Counted from the first letter of the stretch, positions 7,082-18,815 are shown. The stretch is 64,000 nucleotides of DNA from Albidovulum sp. (GCA_020637635.1 JACKKB010000006.1:62001-126000); one strand, 5' to 3'. A program made the numbers and translations. Notes: generated from the sequence alone by a model not told the origin.

Positions 7082-8566
7082 TCAGAGCCCGTAGATGGCG
7101 CGGAACTTCGTTTCGAGATAGTCGAGAATCGGTCCCTCGTCCGGCGCGAAACCGCAGGCGCGCTCGATCACCTCGGCCGGCGGGTAGAGCGCGCCGTGGC
7201 GCTGCACCTTCTCGGCCAGCCAGGCGGTGGCCGGACGCGCATCGCCGGCGGCGAGGTGCGTATCGAGATCCGGCAGGTCGGCGCGCATCGCGAGGTTCAG
7301 ACAGCCGGCATAGAGATTGCCGAGCGTATAGGTCGGGAAATAGCCGAAAAGCCCGACAGACCAGTGCACATCCTGCAAGAGCCCGTTGGCGGGACGATCG
7401 ACCGACATGCCGAAATCCTGCGCGAAACGGGCGTTCCAGGCCGCTTCCAGATCCGCCGGGCCGAGGTCGCCGGAGAAGATCTGCCGTTCAAGATCGAAGC
7501 GCATCATGACGTGGAGGTTGTAGTGCACCTCGTCGGCCTCGGTGCGGATGTAGCCGCGTTCGACCCGGTTCACCGTGCGATAGAACGCCTCCGCCGAAAG
7601 CCCGCCAGTGGCGCCGAAGCGGTCGGCCATGCGGCGATGCAGCCAGCCGGTGAAGGCGCGGCCGCGGCCGAGCTGGTTTTCGTAGATCCGGCTCTGGCTT
7701 TCATGGACGCCCATCGAGACGCCGGTGCCGAGCGGCGTCAGAAGCCAGGCCTGATCGACGGACTGCTCGTAGGTCGCATGGCCGACCTCATGGATCGCCG
7801 CATAGAAACACATGAAGGGATCGGTCTCGTCGACGCGGGTCGTGACACGCACGTCGTTGCCCGAGCCGGACGAGAACGGATGCACCGCAAGATCGAGCCT
7901 GCCGCGCCTCCAGTCGTAGCCGAAGGCGGTGCCGAGTTCTTCTGCCAGCGCCATCTGGGTTGCCGCCGGGAACTGGCCCTTCAGCGGCACCGGCGGGTTG
8001 GCGGCGCCCTCGATCGCCTCGCTCAGCGCCACGAGACGCGGGCGCATGCGGGCGAAGAGCGCCGCCAGCGTTTCGGCGGTGGCGCCGCTTTCGTAATCGT
8101 CGAGAAGCGCGTCATAGGGATCGCCGCCGCCGAAGCCGGCCGCGGCCAGCGCCGCGCCCTTTTCGCGCGTGAGCGCGACCACGCGCTCCAGCGCCGGCAG
8201 GAAATGGGCGACGTCGTCACGGGCGCGTGCCTCGGCCCAAACGCCCTGGGCGACGCTCGTGGTGCGGGCAAGCTCGCTGGCCAGCCGCGCCGGGGTGGCG
8301 CGGTTGCGGTCGTAGCCGCGGCGGATGAGGTCGATCATCCGGGCCCCGGCGGCGTCCGGCGCCTCGGCGGCCGCGAGCCAGTCGCCGATCCGCGGATCGG
8401 TGCGGCGGGCATGCAGGACCGCCTCGATCGCCGCCATCTCCTCGCCGCGCTGCTCGGCGGCGCCGCGTGGCATCATCGTCTCCTGATCCCAGCCGAGCCG
8501 GCCGGAGATCTGGTTCAGCGCCTCGGTATCGCGCTGGTAGGCGATGAGATCGTCGAAACTCGTCAT
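7082..8566 (-). CDS. M32-family metallocarboxypeptidase (thermostable carboxypeptidase 1 type)
   Basis: A 494-residue zinc carboxypeptidase that removes C-terminal residues from peptides in the cytosol. The zinc motif HEVGH is at 259-263, preceded by the family motif H-P-F-S-S-G at 229-234 and followed by E-S-Q-S-R at about 290, all M32 signatures. The length is typical (about 490-505). Its ATG overlaps the ctaA stop by 4 bp (ATGA), so it is translated from the ctaA transcript; a link to heme metabolism is not implied. Confidence 0.93.
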   Translation of the reverse strand: MTSFDDLIAYQRDTEALNQISGRLGWDQETMMPRGAAEQRGEEMAAIEAVLHARRTDPRIGDWLAAAEAPDAAGARMIDLIRRGYDRNRATPARLASELARTTSVAQGVWAEARARDDVAHFLPALERVVALTREKGAALAAAGFGGGDPYDALLDDYESGATAETLAALFARMRPRLVALSEAIEGAANPPVPLKGQFPAATQMALAEELGTAFGYDWRRGRLDLAVHPFSSGSGNDVRVTTRVDETDPFMCFYAAIHEVGHATYEQSVDQAWLLTPLGTGVSMGVHESQSRIYENQLGRGRAFTGWLHRRMADRFGATGGLSAEAFYRTVNRVERGYIRTEADEVHYNLHVMMRFDLERQIFSGDLGPADLEAAWNARFAQDFGMSVDRPANGLLQDVHWSVGLFGYFPTYTLGNLYAGCLNLAMRADLPDLDTHLAAGDARPATAWLAEKVQRHGALYPPAEVIERACGFAPDEGPILDYLETKFRAIYGL

Positions 8567-9717
8567 CTGGGGCTCCTCACGGACTGAAGGACGGGATAGG
8601 CGGCGCGGTGGCGGGCGCGCAGGATCAGGACCCAGACGACCACGGCACCCAGCTGGTGCACGAGCCCGAGGCCGAGGGGGGCTGCGTGCAGGACCGTGAC
8701 GATGCCGATCACGACCTGCCCGAAGATCGCCGCCGCTGCCCAGTCGAAGGCCCGCCGCGTTGCCGGCCGCGCCGAGCGGCGGGCACGGAACCAGGCGGCA
8801 AGGGCAAAGGCCAGAAGCAGGTAGCCGGAGAGCCGGTGCACGAATTGCACGAGGCCGGGGTTTTCGAAGAACGCCAGCAGTTTCGGCCCGCCGTCGGGCA
8901 GGTAGAAGGCATCGGCGGGGAAGAAGCTGCCGCCCATGAGCGGCCATGTCGGAAAGGCCCGGCCCGCGTCGATCCCGGCCACCAGCGCGCCAAGGAGGAT
9001 CTGCAGGAAGGCGAAATGCATGAGCCCGGTGGCCAGCCCGAAAAGCGCCCGGTCACGCTGACGGCGCGCCTGGAGCATCTCGGTCTCGCCGCGCGAAAGC
9101 GACAGGATCGACCAGGCGATGAGGCCGAGAATCGCGAAGGCAAGCCCGAGGTGGATGGCCAGCCGGTAGGAGGCGACATCGACCATGCGGCCGGTCAGCC
9201 CCGACGAGACCATCCACCAGCCGATCGCCCCCTGCAGGCCGCCGAGAAGGCCGAGCGCGGCCAGACGGCCGGTCCAGCCGGCGGGGATCTTGCGCGAGAG
9301 CCAGAAGAGGACGAAGCCCGCCGCCCAGACAAGGCCGATCAGCCGTCCGAGCTGGCGGTGCCCCCATTCCCACCAGTAGATCGCCTTGAAGGCATCCAGT
9401 GTCATGGCGCTGTTCTGGAGCTGGAATTCGGGCGTCGCGCGGTATCTGTCGAATGCCGCCTGCCAGTCGGCCGCATTCATCGGCGGCAACGCCCCGGTGA
9501 CAGGCTTCCATTCGGTGATCGAGAGGCCGCTGTCGGTCAGCCGGGTGAGGCCGCCGACCGCGATCATCGCCACGACGAGCGCGAAGAGCAGCCCGAGCCA
9601 GAGCCGGATCGCGCCGCGCGCGCCCCTGCGCCCACGGTCGATCATGCCGCCCTGCGGCCCCTCGGGGCGTTTCGCCTCGGCGCCGACCTCTTCGAAGATG
9701 CTGCGCTTGCCTGCCAT
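8563..9717 (-). CDS. ctaA: Heme A synthase (COX15/CtaA)
   Basis: A 384-residue inner-membrane enzyme that oxidises heme O to heme A for aa3-type cytochrome oxidase. Hydrophobic helices are spaced as in the COX15 family, with the family motifs G-G-L-T-R-L-T-D-S-G-L-S-I-T-E-W (about 55-70), W-W-E-W-G-H-R near 117, and paired conserved histidines in the later helices (G-L-M-H-F, V-H-R-L-S-G-Y, V-H-Q-L-G). I prefer the ATG at 9717 (GGGGAG 8 nt upstream) over a GTG three codons earlier that abuts the SD. First gene of a two-gene unit with the M32 peptidase. Confidence 0.95.
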   Translation of the reverse strand: MAGKRSIFEEVGAEAKRPEGPQGGMIDRGRRGARGAIRLWLGLLFALVVAMIAVGGLTRLTDSGLSITEWKPVTGALPPMNAADWQAAFDRYRATPEFQLQNSAMTLDAFKAIYWWEWGHRQLGRLIGLVWAAGFVLFWLSRKIPAGWTGRLAALGLLGGLQGAIGWWMVSSGLTGRMVDVASYRLAIHLGLAFAILGLIAWSILSLSRGETEMLQARRQRDRALFGLATGLMHFAFLQILLGALVAGIDAGRAFPTWPLMGGSFFPADAFYLPDGGPKLLAFFENPGLVQFVHRLSGYLLLAFALAAWFRARRSARPATRRAFDWAAAAIFGQVVIGIVTVLHAAPLGLGLVHQLGAVVVWVLILRARHRAAYPVLQSVRSPR

Positions 9718-9787
9718 TTCCGCCACTCCCCGTGCCCGCGCCGGACACTAGGGCGGTGCCCGGCCCGCCGCAAGGGCGGCCCGGGGC

Positions 9788-10525
9788 TCAGCCGTCCTGC
9801 CGTCGCACGAGCTGGCGCAGGACGCCGTGCAGCGTCTGCACATCGGCGCGCGTCAGCGGCATCCGGCTCCAGAGGTTGCGCAGCGTCAGCTTCATCGCCG
9901 GCGCCTTGTGATCGGGAAAGAAGAAGCCCGCCGCCTGCAGCCGTTCCTCGTAGTGATCGGCCAATCGCGCCACATCGCCCGCCACCGCATGTTCGGTGCC
10001 GGCAAGCGCCAGAACCTCGGGCGGGGTCGCGTCGATCTGCCGGCGCCATTCGTAGGCGCAAAGAAGCACCGCCTGGGCAAGGTTCAGCGAGGGAAAGTCG
10101 GGATTGACCGGGACCGAGATGAGCGCGTTCGCGCGCGCGACGTCCTCGTTCTGGAGCCCCGCGCGCTCGGGTCCGAAGAGGACGGCCACCTTCTGCCCGG
10201 TGGCCATCAGGGCGCGGGTGTGTTCCATCGCGCGTTCGGGTGTCATCACCGGCTTCGTCAGGTCGCGGCCGCGCGCGGTGGTGGCGAAGACGAAGCCGCA
10301 GTCGGCCGTCGCCTCGGGCAGCGCCGAAAAGACGCCCGCATGATCGAGCACCCGGCCCGCGGCGCCCGAGGCCATGGCGACAGCGCGCGGATTGGGCCAG
10401 CCGTCGCGCGGATCGACGAGGCGCATGTGGCTGAGCCCGAAGTTCAGCATCGCGCGCGCGGCGGCGCCGATGTTCTCGCCCATCTGCGGGCGAACGAGGA
10501 TGAAGGCGGGCTGGCGGTCGGTCAT
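9788..10525 (-). CDS. SpoU/TrmH-superfamily RNA methyltransferase, TrmJ type
   Basis: A 245-residue SAM-dependent 2'-O-ribose methyltransferase. The trefoil-knot motifs are all visible: R-P-Q-M-G-E-N-I-G-A-A-A-R-A (motif 1), L-F-G-P-E-R-A-G-L (motif 2) and P-S-L-N-L-A-Q-A-V (motif 3). The C-terminal extension of about 80 residues resembles TrmJ, which modifies position 32 of tRNAs. The ATG at 10525 has GGGA 6 nt upstream; an ATG two codons earlier (10531) is too close to it. Divergent from the TfoX-like gene. Confidence 0.9.
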   Translation of the reverse strand: MTDRQPAFILVRPQMGENIGAAARAMLNFGLSHMRLVDPRDGWPNPRAVAMASGAAGRVLDHAGVFSALPEATADCGFVFATTARGRDLTKPVMTPERAMEHTRALMATGQKVAVLFGPERAGLQNEDVARANALISVPVNPDFPSLNLAQAVLLCAYEWRRQIDATPPEVLALAGTEHAVAGDVARLADHYEERLQAAGFFFPDHKAPAMKLTLRNLWSRMPLTRADVQTLHGVLRQLVRRQDG

Positions 10526-10593
10526 CGGCATTCCCAGGAACTCGGGCGCCTGATACTCTGGCACGACCCGCATCGCAACCGAAGGGGGCCCGG

Positions 10594-10920
10594 ATGGCCT
10601 ATGACGAAGGGCTGGCGCAGATCTTCCGCGACGATCTCTCGGACCTTCCCCTTGTCCAGAAGCGGATGTTCGGCGGGCTCTGCTTCCTGGTCAATGGCAA
10701 CATGGTGGCGGGCGTCTATCCGGGCGGCGGCATGGTTCGGATCGCACGGGCCGACCGCGCGGCGGCGCTGGCGGTCCCCGGCGCCGAGGAGATCCGCATG
10801 GGCGCGCGTGTCATGGCCGGCATGGTCGGGCTGCCGCCCGCGCTCATGGCCGACGACACCCGGCGCGGACAGCTTCTCGCGCTGGCCCGTGCCTATGTGG
10901 CAAGCCTGCCGGCAAAGTAG
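10594..10920 (+). CDS. TfoX N-terminal domain protein
   Basis: A 108-residue stand-alone TfoX/Sxy N-terminal domain. The family signature is clear: a helix, then K-R-M-F-G-G-L-C-F-L-V-N-G-N-M and the G-V-Y strand. In gammaproteobacteria full-length Sxy/TfoX regulates competence; single-domain versions like this are common in alphaproteobacteria and their function is unknown. The C-terminal TfoX domain is absent. An AAGGGGGCC site precedes the ATG. The next gene on the same strand begins 49 bp later. Confidence 0.85.
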   Translation: MAYDEGLAQIFRDDLSDLPLVQKRMFGGLCFLVNGNMVAGVYPGGGMVRIARADRAAALAVPGAEEIRMGARVMAGMVGLPPALMADDTRRGQLLALARAYVASLPAK

Positions 10921-10969
10921 CCAAGGGCGCGAATCTCGGCTAAGCCACGGCGACCGACAGGAGACCCCG

Positions 10970-11587
10970 ATGGCCGAAGACCGCCCGCAGATCTATCTCA
11001 TCAGCCCCTCCGATCCCGATCCCGAGCTTTTTGCCGACCGGCTCGCACGGGTGCTCGACACGGTCGGGATCGCCTGCGTGAGGCTGGTGACGACCACGCG
11101 CGACGAGATGCGGATCGGGCGTGCCGCCGATGCGCTGCGCGCCGTCGCCCACGAACGCGACGTGGCGATCGTGATCGAGACGCATTTCCGCATGGCCGAG
11201 CGCCACGGGCTCGACGGGGTGCACCTGAGCGACGGGGCGCGATCGCTGCGCGAGGCCCGAAAGCTCCTTGGCCCCGACGCGATCGTCGGTGCCTTCTGCG
11301 GCGCGTCGCGCCACGAGGGCATGACCGCGGGCGAGGCCGGCGCCGATTATGTCAGTTTCGGCCCGGTCGGGACCTCGGCGCTCGGCTCCGGCGCGACCGC
11401 CGAGCAGGCGCTCTTCGCCTGGTGGTCGGAGATGATCGAAGTGCCGGTCGTGGCCGAGGGGGGGCTCAGCCCGGAACTGGTGCGGGCCTGCGCGCCGGTC
11501 TGCGACTTTCTCGGGATCGGCGACGAGATCTGGATTTCCGAGGATCCGGTGGCGTCGCTGACGGGGCTTCTCGCGCCGCTCGGCTGA
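10970..11587 (+). CDS. Thiamine-phosphate synthase-like (ThiE/TenI TIM-barrel) protein
   Basis: A 205-residue TIM-barrel of the ThiE/TenI superfamily. Seen: the I-Y-L-I-S-P first strand, D-G-V-H-L-S-D-G (substrate/Mg region), V-G-A-F-C-G-A-S-R-H, G-A-D-Y-V-S-F-G-P-V-G-T-S and a late G-G-L-S-P strand. The usual ThiE residues for pyrimidine binding are only partly kept (the H-x-x-x-E-A motif reads S-R-H-E-G-M-T-A-G), so a true thiamine synthase role is uncertain; no thi genes are nearby. The ATG at 10970 follows an AGGAGA site. It is convergent with olsA, with 2 bp between stops. Confidence 0.8.
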   Translation: MAEDRPQIYLISPSDPDPELFADRLARVLDTVGIACVRLVTTTRDEMRIGRAADALRAVAHERDVAIVIETHFRMAERHGLDGVHLSDGARSLREARKLLGPDAIVGAFCGASRHEGMTAGEAGADYVSFGPVGTSALGSGATAEQALFAWWSEMIEVPVVAEGGLSPELVRACAPVCDFLGIGDEIWISEDPVASLTGLLAPLG

Positions 11588-11589
11588 CC

Positions 11590-12510
11590 TCAGGGGGGCG
11601 GGTCGCCGGCACGCTTGAGCGCCCCGCGCACCGCCCGTTCGCAGTGCCGGGCAAGGGCCTTGCGGTCGGCGAAATCCTGCACGGCGACGGGGTCGTGAAA
11701 CGTCACCTCGGCCGCGCCATGTCGCGGTGCCGCGAGGATCTTCAGAAGATTGGGGGCGAAGGACATCTCGCCCCACCAGCCGTAGAAATCGGCGGCCGCC
11801 CCGCCGGCACCCTCGCTGGCACCCCCGCCTGCTCCCTCGCCTGCACCCTCGCTGGCACCCCCGCCTGCTCCCTCGCTGGCACCCTTGCTGGCACGCGGCC
11901 GGTAGACCACGCTCACCGGCTGGATCCGCAGCGCGGTGCCGAGCCCCTCGGCGAAGAAGGCGGCAAAGAGCGTCGGCTTGAAGTCGAGCACCCTCAGCCC
12001 GTCGGTCGAGGTGCCCTCGGGGAAGAAGAGGAGCCGGTGCCCGGCGCGCAAGCGATCCTCCAGAAGCGCCTTCTGATGCGCCGCGTCGCGGCGGTCGCGG
12101 CGGATGAAGACGGTGCCGGTCGCGCGCGCGAGCCAGCCCACGAGCGGCCAGCCGGCGACCTCTTCCTTGGCCACGAAATAAACCTGCTGACAGGCGTTCA
12201 GTGCGAAAATGTCGAGCCATGAGACATGGTTGGCGACCACCGCCCCCTGCCCTTCCATCGGCCGGCCCGTGACCCGGTAGTCCATCCCGATGAGCGCGAT
12301 GGCGGCGCGGCTGACGCCCATCGCGATGCGTGGCGTCATCGGCCGCGCGGGCCCGAAGAGCGGCCGCTCGATGAGCCGCAGCGCCAGATGCAGCCCGAGC
12401 CCGCCCAATACCACGGTGACAAGCGGCAGGCCGCGGCGGGCGATCCTGAACCAGTCCCGCGGCCCGAGGCGGAGCGACGGATCGCCGGTCCCCGCGCCCC
12501 AGGTCGTCAC
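11590..12510 (-). CDS. olsA: 1-acyl-sn-glycerol-3-phosphate acyltransferase, OlsA type, with an internal Gly-Ala-Ser-Glu repeat
   Basis: A 306-residue membrane-associated acyltransferase that acylates the lyso-ornithine lipid made by OlsB (and possibly lysophosphatidate). The catalytic HX4D motif is N-H-V-S-W-L-D (His95, Asp100), and the F-P-E-G-T motif is at 163-167. A hydrophobic N-terminal helix lies at about 26-48. Residues about 210-237 are a low-complexity insert of G-A-S-E-G-A-G units encoded by a 36-bp tandem repeat, placed between the V-V-Y-R-P-R strand and the conserved F-Y-G-W-W-G. The GTG start overlaps the olsB stop (GTGA). Confidence 0.9.
   Translation of the reverse strand: MTTWGAGTGDPSLRLGPRDWFRIARRGLPLVTVVLGGLGLHLALRLIERPLFGPARPMTPRIAMGVSRAAIALIGMDYRVTGRPMEGQGAVVANHVSWLDIFALNACQQVYFVAKEEVAGWPLVGWLARATGTVFIRRDRRDAAHQKALLEDRLRAGHRLLFFPEGTSTDGLRVLDFKPTLFAAFFAEGLGTALRIQPVSVVYRPRASKGASEGAGGGASEGAGEGAGGGASEGAGGAAADFYGWWGEMSFAPNLLKILAAPRHGAAEVTFHDPVAVQDFADRKALARHCERAVRGALKRAGDPPP
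11807..11876 (-). repeat. In-frame 36-bp tandem duplication inside olsA
   Basis: Two 34-nt blocks starting at 11807 and 11843 are identical, giving a 36-bp period (12 codons); partial copies continue to about 11892. Sub-repeats of the CCTCGCTGGC type are visible inside. The frame is kept and codes for Gly/Ala/Ser/Glu. Confidence 0.85.
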
Positions 12511-13292
12511 GTCCGTGCCCCGTGCTTGCGCGTGTAGAAGCGCTTGTGCCGGCTGCTCATCGCCGCGGTGTCCATGAGCAGACAGACATCGGTGGTGTTG
12601 AAGGCGCGGTCGATGAAGGCGCCCTCGCCCACGAACCCGCCAAGGCGCAGATAGGCCTTGATGAGCGCCGGCATCGCCACCATCGCGCGGCGCTGGTCCA
12701 GCGCCGCCGGCGCGACCAGATCCATGCGCTGGAAGGCCGCCGGCAGCGCCCGCACCCGCAGGGCCTCGGGCGCGAGATGATGGTGGTGAAGCCAGGACAG
12801 CGGCATCTGCAAGGGCGCGATCTCGGTGCCGTGAAAGCTCGCGACGCCGAAGAGCACCTCGATCCCGTGGTCGAGCACATATTCGGCGAGCCCGTTCCAC
12901 AGCAGGAACATCGCCGTGCCGCCGCGGTAGCCGGCATCGACGCAGGAGCGCCCGAGTTCAAGAAGCCGGCGCCCCGAGGCCTTGAGGCGCGTCAGATCGT
13001 ATTCGCCTTCGCTGTAGTAGCGCCCGAAACCCGCCGCCTGATCCGAACGCAGAAGCCGATAGGCGCCGACGACGTGATCGAATGCCGCCGCATCGCGCCG
13101 CGTGTCGACCAGCACCAGGTGATCGTTCACCGTGTCGAAGGCGTCGCGCTCGAAACGCCCGGCATGGTCGACCCGGTCCCCGTCGCCGCCCAGTTCCTCG
13201 ACGAAGACGCGGTATCTCAGGCGCTGCGCCCCGAGCAGGTCCGCTTCGCAGGTCGCAAGCCGGATCTGCAGATATGTCGTCTCTGGCGTCAT
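12507..13292 (-). CDS. olsB: L-ornithine N-alpha-acyltransferase (OlsB), GNAT fold
   Basis: A 261-residue enzyme that transfers a 3-hydroxyacyl group from ACP to the alpha-amino group of ornithine, the first step of ornithine lipid synthesis. Family markers: the Q-R-L-R-Y-R-V-F-V-E-E-L-G segment at about 23-35, the E-L-G-R-S-C-V region of the acyl-CoA/ACP-binding core, and the R-A-F-N-T-T-D-V end. The olsB-olsA order with a 4-bp GTGA overlap is the classic olsBA operon. A phosphate-responsive Pho box was not obvious in the 155-bp upstream gap. Confidence 0.93.
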   Translation of the reverse strand: MTPETTYLQIRLATCEADLLGAQRLRYRVFVEELGGDGDRVDHAGRFERDAFDTVNDHLVLVDTRRDAAAFDHVVGAYRLLRSDQAAGFGRYYSEGEYDLTRLKASGRRLLELGRSCVDAGYRGGTAMFLLWNGLAEYVLDHGIEVLFGVASFHGTEIAPLQMPLSWLHHHHLAPEALRVRALPAAFQRMDLVAPAALDQRRAMVAMPALIKAYLRLGGFVGEGAFIDRAFNTTDVCLLMDTAAMSSRHKRFYTRKHGART

Positions 13293-13402
13293 TCGGATCC
13301 GGTCATCCGCAGGGCTCCTCAGCGGGTATTAGGCAGCGGATGTGACATTTGCAACAAGGCGTGCCGGCAGGCGGGCGCATCACTGGCGTGTGCGCGCAAA
13401 GG

Positions 13403-13430
13403 TTGACACACCCACCGGTTGAAGTATCAA
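13403..13430 (+). promoter_or_regulatory. Candidate sigma70 promoter reading toward chpT, antisense to the DUF3553 gene
   Basis: Plus-strand TTGACA, 16-bp spacer, TATCAA. The -35 is a perfect consensus, rare in this GC-rich sequence. A transcript starting near 13437 would cross the minus-strand DUF3553 gene in antisense before reaching chpT at 13655. Confidence 0.35.
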
Positions 13431-13447
13431 TCGACCAACCGCCCGGG

Positions 13448-13627
13448 CTACCGGCCCGTTCCCGCCACCGGGATCAGCTCGATCCGCCCTGCCTCGATCA
13501 CCACCTTGCCCGCATGTTCGAAATTCACCGTGACGCGCGTCCCGATCCGCGACTGCACCTGGCCAAGCCCCCAGTCATCGCGCTCGGGGTGGCGGACCAG
13601 CATGCCCGGTTCGAGGAGTTCATGCAT
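13448..13627 (-). CDS. DUF3553 family small protein
   Basis: A 59-residue protein too short to stand out by length. The sequence (L-L-E-P-G-M-L-V-R-H-P then D-D-W-G-L-G-Q-V-Q-S, T-V-N-F-E-H-A-G-K-V-V-I and a final L-I-P-V) is the DUF3553 pattern, a small SH3/UvrD-tail-like beta barrel common in Rhodobacteraceae. Function unknown; similar barrels occur at the C terminus of UvrD/PcrA helicases and bind RNA polymerase, which is only an analogy here. SD AAAGGGG lies 8 nt before the ATG at 13627. Divergent from chpT, 27 bp apart. Confidence 0.8.
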   Translation of the reverse strand: MHELLEPGMLVRHPERDDWGLGQVQSRIGTRVTVNFEHAGKVVIEAGRIELIPVAGTGR

Positions 13628-13654
13628 CGTGCGGCCCCTTTCGCAGGAACTGAC

Positions 13655-14275
13655 ATGACATCAACCGCCGCCTTGCCGGAGCCTCGGGCCGAGGCCGACC
13701 TTGCCGCGCTGATCGGATCGCGAATCTGCCACGATCTTATCAGCCCCCTCGGCGCCATCGGCAACGGGCTCGAACTACTGGCCATGGCGGGCGCGGTCAG
13801 CGGGCCGGAGATGGAGCTCATCGCCGAGAGCGTCGCCAATGCCAACGCAAGGGTCCGGTTCTTCCGGATCGCCTTCGGCGCCTCGGACGCCGGGCAGATG
13901 GTGCGCCGCGGCGAGATCCTCTCGGTTCTGGCCGACATGGCGCGCGGCGGTCGCGTCGCCTGTGCGTGGGACATCGCCGGCGATGCGCCGCGTGCCCGGG
14001 TCAAGGCGGCATTCCTGGCGCTTCTCTGCCTCGAGACGGCGCTGCCGCATGGCGGGCGCGTGGTCGTGTCGGCCTCGGGCGACGACTGGCACGCGGTCGG
14101 CCGCGGCCCGCGAATCGCGGTCGACGCGCCGCTCTGGTCGACGCTTGCCGGCGGCGCCGGGGCCGATATCTCGCCCGCGCGGGTCCAGTTCGCGCTGCTG
14201 CCGGCCGAGATCGCGGCCCAGGGCCGGCGGATCGCCTGGCGCGAGAGCGGCGACAGTGTCGAGATGACCTTCTGA
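13655..14275 (+). CDS. chpT: Histidine phosphotransferase ChpT
   Basis: A 206-residue phosphorelay protein. The phosphoacceptor helix is S-R-I-C-H-D-L-I-S-P-L-G-A-I-G-N-G with His26, followed by a four-helix-bundle dimerisation region and a degenerate ATPase-like domain lacking nucleotide motifs, as in Caulobacter ChpT. The known role is to pass phosphate from the hybrid kinase CckA to the response regulators CtrA and CpdR. In Rhodobacter relatives this relay controls motility and gene-transfer-agent production and release. AGGA precedes the ATG. A 7-bp hairpin follows the stop. Confidence 0.9.
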   Translation: MTSTAALPEPRAEADLAALIGSRICHDLISPLGAIGNGLELLAMAGAVSGPEMELIAESVANANARVRFFRIAFGASDAGQMVRRGEILSVLADMARGGRVACAWDIAGDAPRARVKAAFLALLCLETALPHGGRVVVSASGDDWHAVGRGPRIAVDAPLWSTLAGGAGADISPARVQFALLPAEIAAQGRRIAWRESGDSVEMTF

Positions 14276-14280
14276 GCGGC

Positions 14281-14302
14281 CCTGTCCGCCGCACCGGACA
14301 GG
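14281..14302. terminator. Hairpin between convergent chpT and proA, possible terminator
   Basis: CCTGTCC at 14281-14287 pairs with GGACAGG at 14296-14302 around an 8-nt loop. It begins 5 bp after the chpT stop. There is no T-run, so terminator function is tentative. Confidence 0.4.
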
Positions 14303-14335
14303 CAACCTCGGCCGTGCGGTCTCGGCCCCGCAGCC

Positions 14336-15589
14336 TCAGGGACGCAGCGTGCCGTCACCCTCGACGAGATACTTGAAGCTCGTGAGCTGCTCGGCGCCGA
14401 CCGGGCCGCGGGCATGGATCCTGCCCGTCGCGATGCCGATCTCGGCGCCCATGCCGAACTCGCCGCCATCGGCGAACTGGGTCGAGGCATTGCGCATCAG
14501 GATCGCCGAATCGAGCCGGGTGAAGAAGCGTTCGGCGGCGGCATCGTCCTCGGTCAGGATACAATCGGTGTGCTGGCTGCCATGGGTACGGATGTGTTCG
14601 ATCGCCGCCTCGACATCATCGACGACCTTGGCTGCGATGATCATGTCCAGGAATTCCTTGCCGAAATCGTCGTCTTCGGCCGCCTTGGAACCGGTCAGGC
14701 CACGGGCGCGAACCTCGACGCCCGCCGCCTTCAGATCGTCAACGATCTGCTGGCCGAGCCCTGCCGCGATCTCGCGATGGACAAGCAGGCATTCCGCCGC
14801 GCCGCAGATGCCGGTGCGCCGCGTCTTGGCATTCAGCACCACCGCGCGGGCCTTGTCGGGGTCGGCGGCCCTGTCGACATAGACGTGACAGATCCCCTCG
14901 AGATGGGCGAAGACCGGCACGCGCGCCTCGGCCTGCACCAGCCCGACGAGCCCCTTGCCGCCGCGCGGCACGATGACGTCGATGACGCCGACCATGCTCA
15001 GCATCTCGGACACCGCGGCACGGTCGCGCGTGGGCACGAGCTGGATCGCCGCCTCCGGAAGGCCCGCCGCGCGCAGCCCCTCGACAAGGCAGGCATGCAG
15101 CAGCCGCGCGGAGTTCAGGCTCTCCGAACCGCCGCGCAGGATCACGGCATTGCCGGCCTTGAGGCAGAGCGCGCCGGCGTCCGCGGTCACGTTGGGACGG
15201 CTTTCGTAGATCACGCCGACGACGCCGAGGGGCGTTCGGACGCGACGGATATGCAGGCCCGACGGGCGATCCCATTCGGCGATCACCTCGCCCACCGGGT
15301 CCTTCTGACCCGCGACCGCGCGCAGGCCCTCGGCGATGCCGCGGATCCGCCCCTCGTCGAGCATCAGCCGGTCGGTGAGCGCGGGCGAAAGCCCCCTGGC
15401 CGCGCCATGGGCCAGATCCTCGGCATTGGCCGCGACGATCTCGGCGCGGCGGGCCCAGACGGCATCGGCCGCGGCGTTCAGCGCCGCCTGCTTGCGCGCG
15501 GCGCTTGCGAAGGCAAGCTCCCGCGCCGCCGCGCGCGCCTGCGCTCCCATGGCACGCATCAGGGTGGGAATATCGTCGAGATCCTTCAT
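14336..15589 (-). CDS. proA: Gamma-glutamyl phosphate reductase
   Basis: A 417-residue NADPH-dependent enzyme, second step of proline synthesis from glutamate. The catalytic cysteine lies in T-G-I-C-G-A-A-E-C (middle of the protein), with the family motifs [10 protein letters not shown] and V-I-L-R-G-G-S-E-S. The start at 15589 has GGGAG 5 nt upstream. Another in-frame ATG at 15640 overlaps the proB stop (ATGA) but would add 17 residues (Pro/Gly-rich) unlike any ProA, so I prefer the downstream start. Third gene of obgE-proB-proA. Confidence 0.96.
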   Translation of the reverse strand: MKDLDDIPTLMRAMGAQARAAARELAFASAARKQAALNAAADAVWARRAEIVAANAEDLAHGAARGLSPALTDRLMLDEGRIRGIAEGLRAVAGQKDPVGEVIAEWDRPSGLHIRRVRTPLGVVGVIYESRPNVTADAGALCLKAGNAVILRGGSESLNSARLLHACLVEGLRAAGLPEAAIQLVPTRDRAAVSEMLSMVGVIDVIVPRGGKGLVGLVQAEARVPVFAHLEGICHVYVDRAADPDKARAVVLNAKTRRTGICGAAECLLVHREIAAGLGQQIVDDLKAAGVEVRARGLTGSKAAEDDDFGKEFLDMIIAAKVVDDVEAAIEHIRTHGSQHTDCILTEDDAAAERFFTRLDSAILMRNASTQFADGGEFGMGAEIGIATGRIHARGPVGAEQLTSFKYLVEGDGTLRP

Positions 15590-15636
15590 TCCGGCTCCCT
15601 TCTTCTGCCCGGGGCACCCCCGAGGGGGCGGTCCGG

Positions 15637-18534
<2,898 letters not shown>

Positions 18535-18762
18535 TCCTTCCTCCTCCGGATGTGCGACGCGGGCCTCCCTACCGGCTCTGTCGCCACCCTCCTTGCTTAT
18601 ATGACCACCTCTGGAGGCGGTCGGTAAACTCCGGTCTTCATGCCTGACCCCGAGATGGTCTTCGGAGCGGCCGATTGCAATGGCCCCGGGGACAATCCCG
18701 CCGCACCGCTGCGGACTGTCGCGAGGCAGGATCGGGCCGGGCGATTCTCCCCAGAAAGCGGA

Positions 18763-18788
18763 AGGGACCGGCCTTTCAGCCGGTCCCT
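18763..18788 (-). terminator. Terminator of rplU-rpmA
   Basis: AGGGACCGGC at 18763-18772 pairs perfectly with GCCGGTCCCT at 18779-18788 around a 6-nt loop, 28 bp after the rpmA stop on the minus strand. A short pyrimidine tract follows. The stretch 18535-18762 shows no gene or tRNA. Confidence 0.75.
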
Positions 18789-18815
18789 CCTACAACGCGA
18801 TCGTGAAGGTTCGGC

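Noticed and set aside
13419..13432. FNR box near TTGAAGTATCAA
   Set aside because: Spacing is 12 nt, not the 14 nt of TTGAT-N4-ATCAA, and one half is a mismatch.
18535..18815. tRNA or short gene between the GNAT and rpmA genes
   Set aside because: No cloverleaf or T-loop consensus was found, and the frame at 18640-18918 overlaps the rpmA terminator and gene.
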